From NCBI RefSeq assembly GCF_030265065.1, contig NC_080398.1, forward strand, positions 806,001 through 870,000: 64,000 nucleotides of DNA, written 5' to 3'. The notes below the pieces were generated by a model, which saw only the letters and a list, made by a program, of their open reading frames with translations, made no database searches and was not told the origin of the DNA. Shown one piece after another: positions 1 to 10,862 of the stretch (the first letter of the stretch is position 1; each line of letters begins with the position of its first letter). Position numbers and translations under genes: made by a program. This stretch comes from Corythoichthys intestinalis. Its lineage: Eukaryota; Chordata; Actinopteri; Syngnathiformes; Syngnathidae.

Positions 1-767
1 AAAAGAGGACCGACACCCCATGGAAGTGTGGGCTCTAATTCCAGGATGAAACTGCTTTTCGGAGTGGCATGCCTGAAAAGAAATTAACTTGTTTATTGTA
101 AATATTTTTGAAAATACTTTTTTTTCCAATGTTATATATAGATATATTTTCCCACAATCAGTCTTCTCAATTTGTGTATATAAATGTGTGTTCAAGAAGC
201 TTGATTGTGTGTACATAGTTTTCATCAGGTGATGGGCCGCAGTACCTAAACTCATAAAGAGATGGCCTCTAAACACTTTTTGTGTTAGATGGTATAAATG
301 TTTTTCACTGTTCTTCACTGTTTGGTCTGCTGTATATAACCTGTTTTGACTAGAGCATGTATAAAGGCAAAAAACGCCTATGGCTATACCTGTTGTTTAT
401 GTTGAATTGTCAAATACTATTCTAAAATTTTTTGGTTGAATGTTCATCCTAACATGTTGAATATATATTACAAAGTTTCAAAACGGTTCGTTACGCATGT
501 TTGGTTGTCAATTGGACATCAATATTAAAAATTTTGACAACGATTTTGGAATTTATGGTCTTTTGGGGCCCAAAATGATGATTTATAATTGGTCAGTGAA
601 GGAAACAACAGTTTGGACATGAAGTTCAAGGTGTCACAAAAAAAGGGACCAAACCGGGCCATCGTAAACAATTCTTTCTTTGAAATATAAAGGCAACTTC
701 AAAGGCATGCAAAATCAGACAAAATAGGCCCAGACCTTAAAGGAACAACAGTCAAAGTGCAGCTGAA
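1..767. other. Unassigned AT-rich sequence before the BEL/Pao piece
   Basis: No gene is recognised. The stretch is AT-rich with scattered T runs and short TATA microsatellite-like tracts. It may include more of the BEL/Pao element that becomes recognisable from about 768, but I could not identify a long terminal repeat in it. Confidence 0.4.
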
Positions 768-1089
768 TTGAGACTTGACCCTGTGCTTTTTAACGGTGTG
801 CTAGGGATAGGAGGAAGACTAAGCAGATCTGCATTGCCTGACGAGGTGAAGCATCCAGCAGTCCTACTCAAAAGTGGACATGTGTCTAAGCTCATATTCA
901 CCTACATCAATGCGTTGACCGGACACTTAGAGAGGAATCGCATGCTGTCCGGGCTTCGACTTCGCTATTGGATTCTGAAAGCCAACTCTTTGGCGAGAGC
1001 CATAATTCAGCAATGTCACGTTTGTCTTAGTCAGCGTGGTAAAATAGGGGAGCACTCATTGCTACTCTCGTGAGGCAGGGCGCTACTCA

Positions 1090-3393
1090 TGCTGTAGCGA
1101 CCAGCAGCAGGTGTGCAAGTGTGCGCGTTGTATGTCAGAATTGCTGACAAAGTTTTCCTGCTTTTTTGAAAATGGACTAGACCGACTGTTCATTAAAGCA
1201 GTAGTCATGGAGATATATTACGTGATCATCTTATGGATCTACCATGTCCAAGGCGGAAGTAGCCAGCAGCAACGTGAGCCGGTAAGGACATACTCTCGGG
1301 AATGTTTCATGAAATGGAACAGTCTGAGTTTGGGAAATATAAACTTCCATCCACTTGTAACCGGGGATATTTTAGAAGAGATCTCCACGCGCAGGTCTCC
1401 TGGAAGTGATTGCAAAAATGATCGCGAAAACTCTCGTAAGGAGAGGAAGCGAGGAAGGAGAGGTGGCGTTCGACTTGGGTCAAAGCGACAAAAAAATTCC
1501 CCGTATTCCTCTCCCTACAATAATACTCGCAAACGCGCGGTCGCTAAGGAATAAGATTGACGAGCTTCAAGCAAATTCAAACCATTTACAGGCATACAGG
1601 AATGCCTGTATTATGGCCTTCACGGAAACATGGCTGTCATCTAAAGACACGGACGTGGATATATCGATCAGCGGCTTTGGGGCGCATGTCAGGTTGGACA
1701 GAGATGCAGAAATCACAGGGAAATCTCAGGGTGGTGGTGTGGGTGTATACATAAACCAGAGATGGTGCAGCAACGTCACCGTCAGGGAATCGTTATGCAC
1801 TCCGGACATCGAACTGCTCTCCATTTCTGGCTAGTAAGATAATAAGTTGTCCACAGGTCTACTTAACTGATATTTACGAGAGGCAGGTTAGGAGGACGGC
1901 AAATGACATACTTGACTGTGCAGATCACCCCCTTCATTGCTCATTTGAGGTTCTCCCTTCAGGCAGGAGATTCAGAGTCCCCTTGTTTTAAGTCCAATAG
2001 GACAAAGAACTCCTTTTTATCAAGTGCGCTTAGGCAGCTAAATTTGCACAATTCTTGCACTGATAGTAGAGCAGGGCGGTAAACCGAAAATTTACCGTGA
2101 CCAAAATTCTTCACGATGACTGACGTAATGTTGACCATTTCAGTAAATTTGTTAATTTAATAAAACAAGAAAATATAGTCTTTTTATCCCGCTTTGACGC
2201 TGTGTTGTTTGGCTATGTTCATTCCCCTTTAAGAAAGCAGACAGTGTGCGTACGTATGGAGTCACGTGGTTTTCAGGAAGCCAATCAAACAGAAGCCCTG
2301 TAGGCTAACGCTAGCGGCTAACGCTACAAGTAAACGGGATGGAGTCGGGCTTGAGTTAGCTTCGCCAAACTTTCACCCGACATTAAGTAAACTCTTGGCG
2401 GGTTCCAGACGGGCTTTCACCCGCTGTCCTCCCTGGTTCTCACGATATCAGGAGAGGATGCTTTCAGCGCTTTCTTCTGGTAGCCAAGCCACAGGCTAAC
2501 GCTAGCGGCTAACAACGGCTACAAATGAACATGAAAGTCGGACAGCGGCTCTAACCTTGTCGAAACGGCTGAAATTAATGAGTGGACTGGGCACGGACTT
2601 CATGTAGCAATCATCATGTCGAGTTATTTGGCATCTCTGTGTGAGTGGTAGTAAAGTATAATCCAACAGTGAAGCCTATATGCTTTATTCTGACATCATA
2701 AAACCTTAAATGTTTCATTGGCATCAGAGCAATACAGCTTTAATCTGGTTGTGTCCGTGTGGGGGGTGCATGTATTAGAAAATGTTTCGGGGGGGGGGGA
2801 AAACCTGAAACCTTGACGTAAACACTTGTGTTGAATAATTATTTCACAGCAGCCATTACCAATAAGTTGTCTGACATGTACTGTTAAAGCTGCAAGTCAT
2901 TTGTGTTAGAATGACATGTTTGCACAGTCGTCATATTGATTTTTTTTTTTTATAATGTTGTACATTTTTCAAGTCATACAAGCTGTTATAAATGTCCACA
3001 TTAGACTTCTTATTGTTTACAATATTTTTTTTAATACTTAATGTTTAGACTGCATGTGCAATTGTTAAATTGAAAGCTGGTTAAAGAAATTGAACGAGAA
3101 ACGGTTCATTTGTATTCCATGCCTTGATTCAAATTTTCAAATTATATAACAGTCCGCTTGGGCAAATTTATCGTTATCGAGGTAAATCTGCTCAATTTAT
3201 CGTGATACGTACTTAAGGCCATATCGCCCAGCCCTAACTGAGAGGCGAAGCTGTTCATAGCATTTAAATTGTGGTTTTCGTTATTTTATGTGTATGTGTT
3301 ATCTGTTGTTGTGTATCTGTGTGCTCACCTGCTGTAAGATAAGTTTCCCCTCCTCAGGCGGACAATAAACTTAATTAACAAAAAAAAAAAAAA
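1090..3393 (+). mobile_element. LINE remnant, Jockey superfamily (CR1/L2/Rex1 grade), internally deleted
   Basis: The frame from about 1406 to 1834 encodes an AP-endonuclease-like N-terminal domain with the motif FTETWLSS at about residue 70 and a GGGVGVY stretch, typical of the endonuclease of Jockey-superfamily LINEs. Immediately afterwards (about 1845-2065) the sequence resembles the extreme C-terminus of the same ORF2 (PSGRRFR motif), so the reverse transcriptase core between them has been lost. The 3' end is marked by a poly-A run at 3378-3393. The left limit is approximate. It sits inside the BEL/Pao piece and carries its own hAT insertion. Confidence 0.65.
2068..3236. mobile_element. 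hAT-type non-autonomous element inside the LINE
   Basis: The right end reads ATATCGCCCAGCCCTA and the left end TAGAGCAGGGCGGTAA, imperfect inverted termini of a teleost hAT MITE family. The flanking 8-mers are ACTGATAG on the left and ACTGAGAG on the right, a hAT-sized target duplication with one mismatch. No transposase is recognised inside. It includes a G run at about 2790-2800. Confidence 0.6.
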
Positions 3394-3660
3394 GCAGATA
3401 ATGTCTGGCCTTCCCCTGGAATGCATCACTCCAGAACTGCCTCCTGTCACACATGTGGGGATGGACTACTTGGAGCCGATCAAAGTGAAAAGAGGACGCG
3501 GTGAATTGAAAAAGGCATCGGGTTCCTATTCACGTGCCTGAACTGCCGTGCCATCCACCTGCAGGTGGCCTATTCTCTGGACACCGATTCATGTATTCGT
3601 GGCCTTCGACAATTTATTTGCCGAAGAGGTCAAGTGAAGGAAATCGGCAGTAGAAAGATT

Positions 3661-4134
3661 GAGAAGGTTCCACTTCAAGAGGCTATATCATGGGCTTTAA
3701 TCACACAACTTGATGGAGTTGCCGTGAGAACTGAACAACAACTGAACAACACAGATAAATATATGCACAAAGTCTAATCATTTTCACACAGAGACAGAAA
3801 ACACAACATGTCCACGTAACTACAGCAACTAATAGAAACTAACTGATTTACTAAGTCAAATAACACAAACTAAATTACCTCATTGGTCGCTTTTACTCCA
3901 GAGGAAATGAGTTCAGCTTCAATTCGTCAATGCAAGCACTCTTTTTTCTTGTTGCCCTTAAGCAGAGGTATCGACGAGTTGTCTGCACGCTTAATAGCGA
4001 CCACTGTCAACTTGCGGCTGTGAACTTTAGTTCCCACCCCATATCAAAGAAATGAAATGCTTCATAACATTACTACGGGTCTTTCCTGTGTGGAAATACA
4101 GATCGTAGCTGCGCCCAGATTGGTTGGCGCACAT
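3661..4134. other. No recognised feature
   Basis: Low-complexity-poor, AT-rich sequence. The only open stretch is a continuation after the BEL/Pao piece that does not resemble a known protein. I see nothing supportable here. Confidence 0.4.
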
Positions 4135-4835
4135 CATCAGGTCACTTCCGGTTCATTTAGAGACATTTGGGGTACACGTCCAGGTCATAACAGGTCATTT
4201 GGGGACATGTCCTGGTCATAACAGATCATTTGGGGACATTTGGTGGGCGTATCCTGGTCATATCTGGTCATTTGGGGGGCGTGTCCTGGTCATTTGGGGA
4301 CCTTTGGGGGCGTGGCCTGGTCATAACAGATCATTTGAGGACATTTGGGGGCGTGCCTGGTCATATTAGGTCATTTGGGAGACACGTCCAGGTCATAACA
4401 GATCGTTTGAGGGACACGTCCTGGTCATGTCAGGTCATTTGGGGACCCTTGGGAGCGTGCCTGGTCATATTAGGTCATTTGGGGGACACGTCCAGGTCAT
4501 AACAGGTCATTTGGGGGACATGTCCTGGTCATAACAGATCATATGGGGACATTTGGTGAGCGTGTCCTGGTCACATCAGGTCATTTGGGGGGCGTGGCCT
4601 GGTCATAACAGATCACTTGAGGACATTTGGGGGCGTGGCCTGGTCATAACAGATCACTTGAGGTCATTTGGGGGACACGTCCAGGTCATAACAGGTCATT
4701 TGGTGGGCCTGTCCTGGTCATATCAGGTCATTTAAGGGACACGTCCTGGTCATTTAGGGGACACGTCCTGGTCATGTCAGGTCATTTGGGGGACACGTCC
4801 TGGTCATATCAGGTCATTTGGGGACATTTGGCTTC
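4135..4835. repeat. Minisatellite built of GGTCAT-containing units
   Basis: About 0.7 kb of imperfect tandem repeats. Units of roughly 25 to 50 bp recombine the modules GGTCATAACAGATCATTTG, GGGGACACGTCCAGGTCAT and GGGGGCGTGTCCTGGTCAT. Long frames crossing it are by-products of the periodicity, not genes. Three places (4182-4197, 4494-4509, 4683-4698) read AGGTCA-TAAC-AGGTCA exactly, the layout of a DR4 nuclear-receptor site. Confidence 0.9.
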
Positions 4836-4879
4836 TTTCGACATCTGGCTTTCACTGTTATGCTCCTCTTAAGTGGAAC

Positions 4880-5843
4880 GAATAGCAATTTACTCTTAAA
4901 GTGCATGTGACACGAAATAGCATGTTTATCTCATAATACACGCAGTATTTTATGCTCCTGAATGATATGGACCGCTTGGATGTGTGTGGAAGCGATCGCT
5001 ACATTTATTTAGTTTTTTTTAATCCCGCGCCATGAAAATGAGTGACGTCCTGCAACTGTTTCGAGTTGAGAAAGAGGGCGCTGTGATGTGTACGGGAGAA
5101 GGAGTTCTCTTCACTATACAACACGAGGAAGTGAGTAAACATCTTGTTTTGTATTATGTCAAATACTGGGATCATTTTAATACGGAGGTGGCTTGCATTT
5201 TGTGGCTGACATGCTCCTTGTCGTACATCCCCCCGCCGGGCGAGCACTATACTCGGCTTTTGCACTCTTGGGGTGCCCGATGTTCTGTCCAATTTTCCAC
5301 CCGATCAGAAATTTGTGCAACTTTGTGTTAAAAATAGCTGCGAATAGAGCGATTACAAAGTAAACACTACAAACTTTCTTTCAATAAAGGACTACTTACG
5401 TTTCATCATTGATAGGCATGTAAAAAGCTCTCCTCATGGACATTAGCTGCACGTTAGCTGCACAACAACTGCAGGGGAACGAGCTGTAAATTGCTCTCCG
5501 CCGGGCGGTTTGCCGATCGGCGAAGACAACCGACAACCCAGTCGTCATGTCAAATGATCCGGGCTAGTTATGTGTGATGATCCGCTTCGAAGACTTTGAA
5601 ACGCCACTCGGTTCAGGTTAGCGTGTTGGCTAGCTCTCACGCCTCTTGGTATGTTCACGTTCTCCGAAGCCGGGGAAGGGAAATGACGTCAGTCCGATTT
5701 AGGTGTCATAAAATATCGTTCGGGAGGTGCGACAGTAAAGGTGAAGTCGACAGTTTTGACCATTATGCAGTCATTTTGCCATGTCGTCCTGAATAAGTGC
5801 ATTTTTATTATTTCATATTCCATTTAGCACAAGACTGTTTTGT
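4880..5843. repeat. Unclassified repeat-like block
   Basis: Starts with the module AAAGTGCATGTGACACGAAA, which resembles the terminus of a dispersed teleost repeat, and continues into a GC-richer stretch (about 5460-5730) with several short open frames on both strands and no recognisable protein. I cannot assign it to a family. It may be an old transposon fragment. Confidence 0.35.
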
Positions 5844-6437
5844 CTAGTGATGGGTCCGTGAGACCTCATGAAGCGTGTGACACACTGTGTTGACACAGTG
5901 TGGATACCTTGTCATTGAATACTGACACCTGCTGGACATAAAAAAAACCCTACAGGCAACTCACTTGACAGACTGACACTGAATTGATGGCATAGCATGT
6001 AAAATCAAATCATTTAAGTCTTTGCATTCATTCATTTTGCATTATTCCATGCTTGTGGACTTTTTGTTCTGAGAAAATTTTATTCAAAAACATCTTCTTT
6101 TTTTTTTTAATGTTTAAAATTGAGTTGTTTCCTTTTTATTTATTTTTTAAACAAGCAATTTCACCTGCTGTGGACAACACACACTCGCATGGAACCAACG
6201 ATGCCAGCATGCACAAGAATTTCTTAGCCAGTTGAAAGAGGTTTGGATAAGATGTCCATTGGCTCCTCCAGTATTGAAGAAAATCTGCATTGCGTGCCAT
6301 GTTTGGCTCAGCCATGCATCCTTGCACTTTTGCAATTTCATCTGCAGTTGCATTGCCTCCTTCACTCCCCACATCGTCATCTACGTGCTACCATAGCCCA
6401 TCAGAAAAAAATTGAAGTTGACAAAAATAAATTATAG
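5844..6437 (-). mobile_element. hAT transposon remnant, 3' end with transposase C-terminus
   Basis: On the minus strand, 6372-6136 encodes a stretch resembling the hAT C-terminal dimerisation domain: YWRSQW, then FQLAKKFLCMLASLVPCECV and a STAGEI motif. The coding segment is followed by about 290 bp of tail ending at a TAGTGATGGGTCCGTGAGAC-type terminus at 5844, the expected right end of such an element. The N-terminal two thirds of the transposase are missing and the fragment is truncated near element X. Confidence 0.65.
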
Positions 6438-6679
6438 CTTAATAACCCATTTCTAATACATGACCAAAAAACTACTGTGGGAAAGTAAAGGAATGGCTCT
6501 ATACCTGTGTCTATTTTGACTGCGGTGAACTGAGCCACGTTTTGTCCAAGCCAGCCGCACTTTCTTTTCTTTTGCGTTCCCCTTTCGGGTATAGAGCCTA
6601 CCCACGTACCACGTGATCGCTGTATGGTTCCGCCCACTTGTCCGTCATTTTGACTCTGTATTAGCATTGTTTTCAATTG

Positions 6680-6988
6680 ATGGCGGAATTTAAAATACAT
6701 TTCATGGAAGACCCGGTGCTTTCTGATGCCGCAAACTCACTGGATCTGTTGCATAAAAGGCGTTATGAGGAAAAGCTTCGTTCTATACAGTCGCCAGATC
6801 CATATTTGATGCCCAAATCTGTCTGCCTGACATCTGCTACGCTGATATTTAAAATGATCTTGTCCACACAAAATCAGCCTATTCTCACGAAAAACTTCAA
6901 GAGCTTGGACGCTTATAAATACTTCGTTGCTGGTTGGGTGAAACTGGTCCTCGTTTGGCAGGAATCTATCTTGTGCTTGGAAAGGTGA
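6680..6988 (+). pseudogene. ISL2EU accessory-gene first exon, copy A (damaged)
   Basis: Begins MAEFKIHFMEDPVLSDAA and continues with a segment that copies B, C and D share. Such a second gene accompanies the THAP transposase in ISL2EU elements of fish and often encodes a YqaJ-type exonuclease; that assignment is family knowledge, since the nuclease domain is not in this window. Compared with copy B, this copy has lost the stretch encoding MFFDPLSSPC and shifts frame before the conserved YKYFVAGWVK block. A GTGAGT splice donor follows GGAAAG at about 6984. Confidence 0.65.
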
Positions 6989-7652
6989 GTTACGAAATTT
7001 TCAATTCGAATTCTTTTGTTATTGCTAACATCCACTGTCAAGTCTAATGTATTTCATGTCGTTTGTCAATGGAGTTAAGGCTTTTAATGATTATATGGTT
7101 TAGCGATAGCACTCACTACATACATACGTGTATGTTGTCGGCGATTAGCCTAGCAATGATCTTAATTGTGGTTATTTGTCAGCCCCGTAGACGAGGCCAG
7201 TTTCCTTCACTTGGTACCAGCTAAATATTATTCAAAAAATAACGATGGTGGAAGAAAGGGAAGTCACAAACATCTTGAATTTGAACCTATGTCGTACTAC
7301 GTCGTATGTTGTCGGCGATTAGCCTAGCAATGATCTTAATTGTAGTTATTTGTCAGCCCCGTAGACGAGGCCAGTTTCCTTCACTTGGTACCAGCTAAAT
7401 ATTATTCAAAAAATAACGATGGTGGAAGAAAGGGAAGTCACAATCATCTTGAATTTGAAACTATGTCGTACTACGTCGTATGTTGTCGGCGATTAGCCAA
7501 GCAATGATCTTAATAGGGAATGGGACGTACTACGTCATTGTTTGGACCCGCCTCCATGCTGGCAATATAATTCACTTCCGGGGCGGCAGAGTCAATGCGG
7601 ATTGTAACGTGTGGTAGTGCTAAGCTAACTCTTTCGGTGTTTTAGAAAGAAA

Positions 7653-7880
7653 ATATGGGTGCTTATTGTTGCGTTACCGGGTGCAACAGCGTCTCCTACG
7701 ACAAAAAAAAGGGGTGAGGAAAAATGGACTCACTTTTCACCGTTTTCCTGCATGGAGGACCAAATATCAGATCACGAAGGTACGACGGATGGCTGGATTG
7801 CAGCGGTTCGTCGGAAAAGCATTTCTTATGATCATATTTCTGCTGGAATGAGAGTGTATTCCCCTCATCTCTACTCTTGT
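7653..7880 (+). pseudogene. THAP-domain exon, left arm of E2
   Basis: Encodes a THAP-type C2CH zinc finger starting MGAYCCVTGCNSVS in the plus frame, with a C-x4-C pair, a Trp-Ile-Ala-Ala-Val-Arg core (DGWIAAVRR) and a terminal CSxH-like segment now read as SPHLYS. A one-base change in the A run after SYD shifts the frame relative to the right-arm copy. THAP domains supply DNA binding to ISL2EU and P-type transposases. The following intron ends at an ACTAG acceptor near 8012, after which KPAYEMLTTHPDW resembles the next transposase exon. Confidence 0.65.
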
Positions 7881-8085
7881 AAGTTGAACGATTTATCCGT
7901 TTTGGTTTCAATACGTTTTTTGTTTTTGTTTTTTTTCTTTACTGTTGTGTAAATCTGCCTCGGTAGCAATGCTAACCTACTCCTCCTCATCACCTACCTG
8001 TTGTGTTACTAGGAAAACCTGCATATGAAATGCTGACAACACATCCCGATTGGTCACCATATCTCTTCTTGGGTTATTCTGAGGT

Positions 8086-9231
8086 CAAGCGCACCACATC
8101 GGAGCGTTGAGAGGTTGGAAAGGCGAAGAGTGCACGCTGAAACTTCAGTTTGCTCTGCTCTTACAAACACGATCCCAAGTGTTATGAAAAGTCAATAAAA
8201 TATGAATACCAAAACATGACTTGAACAACTTCTTGACAAACTGTAACTGCTTGTTGTTTACTTCAGGTCTTCATAATAAACAGGTGTAATAATTACAAAG
8301 TCAGGTGACTTAATTTTGTTATTCTATTTGGAATATGCATTGACAATTTTTGGACAGTGTTGTAGACAAGAACTGGGACTGATAAGTTGCAATATATTTC
8401 AAGTAATGCAATTTCTCCAATACGATATTTGAATTGACAGTTTAAAATCTTTAAATTAGTGCAAACAAGGCCCACCCTCTGACGGTGGCAGCAAATATTA
8501 TATAAGTAATACACAAATACAAGATCACAATAAACGTGTCTTTGTCAAAGCAGTTTAAAACACTATTTACTGGCCTTGGGTAAATTGCCAGACAGGATAA
8601 ATATGTGCTTTAAAGTTCTTGCATTTCCATTTTAAGTATTGCAAGTACTAGTCTCCAACACAGTATTTGAACTGACAGTTTAAAATCATTTTAGTACAAA
8701 ATGGCCCACACTCTGGCAGGGGGCAGCAAATATTATAATACATAATACATTATAAAAAGCTATATACTATATAAATACAAGATCACAACAAAACCTGTAT
8801 TTTTCAAAGCAGTTAAAAAACATCCAGTGGCCTTAGGTAAATAAAGGTGTATAAATATGTACTTTACAGTTCTTGCATTTCTATTTTAGGTATTGCAACT
8901 TTTCCAACACTATTTGAATTGACAGTCTGAAGTCTACATAAGTGCAAATAAGAATATTATAATTTAAAAATAATAATAGAATATATAAATTCAACATTAC
9001 AATGAAAGGTGTCTTTGTCAAAGTGGTTAAAAAAAAAAAAAAAAAAAAAAAACGTCACTGGCCATAGTTAAATAGCCAGGCAGAATAAATATGTGCATTA
9101 AAGTTCTTGCATTTTCACAAGTTAAAAGCCCGCAGTTCATCGACGAGAAGGGCAGACCCAGATGGCGTCTGCTGCAGGGGCTTGTTTGAGTCCGACACAG
9201 GACAAATGGAACCACTCCATTGAACAAATTT
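8086..9231. other. Central spacer of element E2
   Basis: AT-rich, non-coding. It contains three diverged repeats about 300 bp apart, each with the order CTTTGTCAAAGCAGTTTAAA, a GGCCTTGGGTAAAT-like block and a TATTTGAATTGACAGT block (about 8390-8600, 8640-8840, 8880-9080). It separates the two inverted arms. Confidence 0.55.
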
Positions 9232-9399
9232 TCTTTGTCAAATGATCCAAGAAGAGAGATGGTGACCAATCGGGATGTGTTGTCTGCAGGTTTACCTAGG
9301 AACACAACAGGTAGGGGAGTCGTAGTAGGCGAGCATTGCTACCGAGGCAGATTTACACAACGGTGTAAAAAAACAAAAACGTATTGAAACCAAAAGTGG

Positions 9400-9637
9400 A
9401 TAAATCGTTCAACTTACAAGAGTAGAGATGACAGGAACACACTCTCATTCCAGCAGAAATATGATCATAAGAAATGCTTCTCCGACGAACCGCTGCAATC
9501 CAGCCATCCGTCGTACCTTCGTGATCTGATATTTGGTCCTCCATGCAGGAAAACGGTGAAAAGTGAGTCCATTTTTCCTCACCCCTTTTTTTGTCGTAGG
9601 AGACGCTGTTGCACCCGGTAACGCAACAATAAAGCAC
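9400..9637 (-). pseudogene. THAP-domain exon, right arm of E2 (mirror copy)
   Basis: Minus-strand mirror image of the left-arm exon. From the tyrosine-cysteine pair (YCCVTGCNSVS) the frame is open through DGWIAAVRR to the conserved end of the finger, so this arm keeps the reading frame better than the left arm. The upstream start codon lies just before this coordinate in the ATATGGGTG context shared with the left arm. Only the THAP part is present, with no catalytic domain in continuity. Confidence 0.65.
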
Positions 9638-10237
9638 CCATATTTTCTTTCTAAAACACCGAAAGAGTTAGCTTAGCACTATCACACGTTGCAATCCGCA
9701 TTGACTCTGCCGGCCCGGAAGTGAATTATATTGCCAGCATGGAGGCGGGTCCAAACAATGACGTAGTACGTCCCATTCCCTATTGTGGTTATTTGTCAGC
9801 CCCATAGACGAGGCCAGTTTCTTTTACTTGGTACCAGCTAAATATTATTCAAAAAATAACGATGGTGGAAGAAAGGGAAGTCACAAACATCTTGAATTTG
9901 AAACTATGTCGTACTACGTCGTATGTTGTCGGCGATTAGCCTAGCAATGATCTTAATTGTGGTTGTCAGGCCAAAACCCTCTAAATATATATTAAATGCA
10001 TCTTACCGGATATAAAATGACTACTACATAGTCTGTGGTGATTTTTTGGTGTCCAGCTTTCACGTCGAATTGCAGCCGTCCATTTCGCTCTTCTATCGGT
10101 CTTTGTCAGGTGACGTAACGCTGTCAAAAGCCGCAGTGCATTGTGGGTTGAATCGCCATTTTGAGTGTACACTTATTGTAAACAACTGAGCACTGAGCAG
10201 TGAGAATCGTCTTTGCTTTCATCATTGTCTTTGATTA

Positions 10238-10466
10238 ATGGGACACTCGTGTTGTTTGAAAGGCTGCCATACTAAATCACGCGGCAAAAATGGCAGCAAA
10301 GTTGACCACGACGTATGATTTTTTCGTTTTCCCTCTTGGAAAAGAGGTTATAGACAGCAGGTTGAGGAACTAACGAAGCGGCGTCAGATGGCCTGGGTCG
10401 CAGCGGTGAAACGACTTTCTACACCATATCTCCCTTCCGGCGTGTTTGCTCTCGGCATTTTCATGA
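10238..10466 (+). pseudogene. THAP-domain exon of E3 transposase
   Basis: From the ATG at 10238 the frame reads MGHSCCLKGCHTKSRG, the CxxxxC half of a THAP finger; an in-frame stop or shift in the run after VDHDV moves the remainder (FPSWKRGYRQQ and MAWVAAVKRL) to another frame. The exon ends at a GCAAG splice region near 10470, followed by an intron to about 10862. In the family this domain binds the transposon ends. Confidence 0.6.
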
Positions 10467-10862
10467 AGGCAAGTCAGTTTTTTTCAAAGTATTGATACTG
10501 AATATGCTGTTTTTTTTTTCTTTCTAAAGTCGCTATTTTCTCATTGGCTAACCTTAGCTAGCTAGCTTCACTTGTAAACTACAAGCAAAGAGGGAGGGCA
10601 GTTGAAATGGGTTAATCTGTACGTTATAAATCAGTGTTTATTTTATTCAGTCATTGTTTATAAAAACATTATAGAGTGAATGATTTAAAAGATAAAGGTA
10701 AACAGCAAAAATGCACAGAAATATTTATCAATGCGCGAGATTTCCTTTTGTGATCTGAGAGATCTGATGGGATGGTAGCATGTCTGATTAAGTGTTTACG
10801 AAAGTGAAATGCCATGGAAATATCCAATCTTACCTAGCTTTCTAAATAAAACCTGTGATTGC

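Larger units (their letters stand above)
768..3660 (+). mobile_element. BEL/Pao LTR retrotransposon fossil, integrase region, in two pieces
   Basis: Two pieces on the plus strand read like the integrase part of a BEL/Pao polyprotein. The first (about 768-1075) resembles the zinc-binding N-terminal integrase region. The second (about 3405-3660) resembles the start of the integrase core. A LINE of about 2.3 kb lies between them, so the LINE landed in the older element. No LTRs, gag or envelope were recognised. The element is broken by the insertion and by multiple further changes; it is an old, inactive fragment. Confidence 0.7.
7515..9781. mobile_element. ISL2EU-type element E2 with ~550 bp inverted arms, nested in copy A
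   Basis: The termini AGGGAATGGGACGTACTACG and the exact complement are flanked by AT on both sides. Removing the element restores the sequence seen uninterrupted elsewhere (CTTAATTGTGG), so the target duplication is AT. The inverted repeats are not short: about 7515-8085 and 9232-9781 are mirror images, each carrying the THAP exon of an ISL2EU transposase and the start of its second exon. The centre (8086-9231) is AT-rich with internal near-repeats of TTTGAATTGACAGTTTAAA type and an A run at 9030-9051. Confidence 0.8.
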
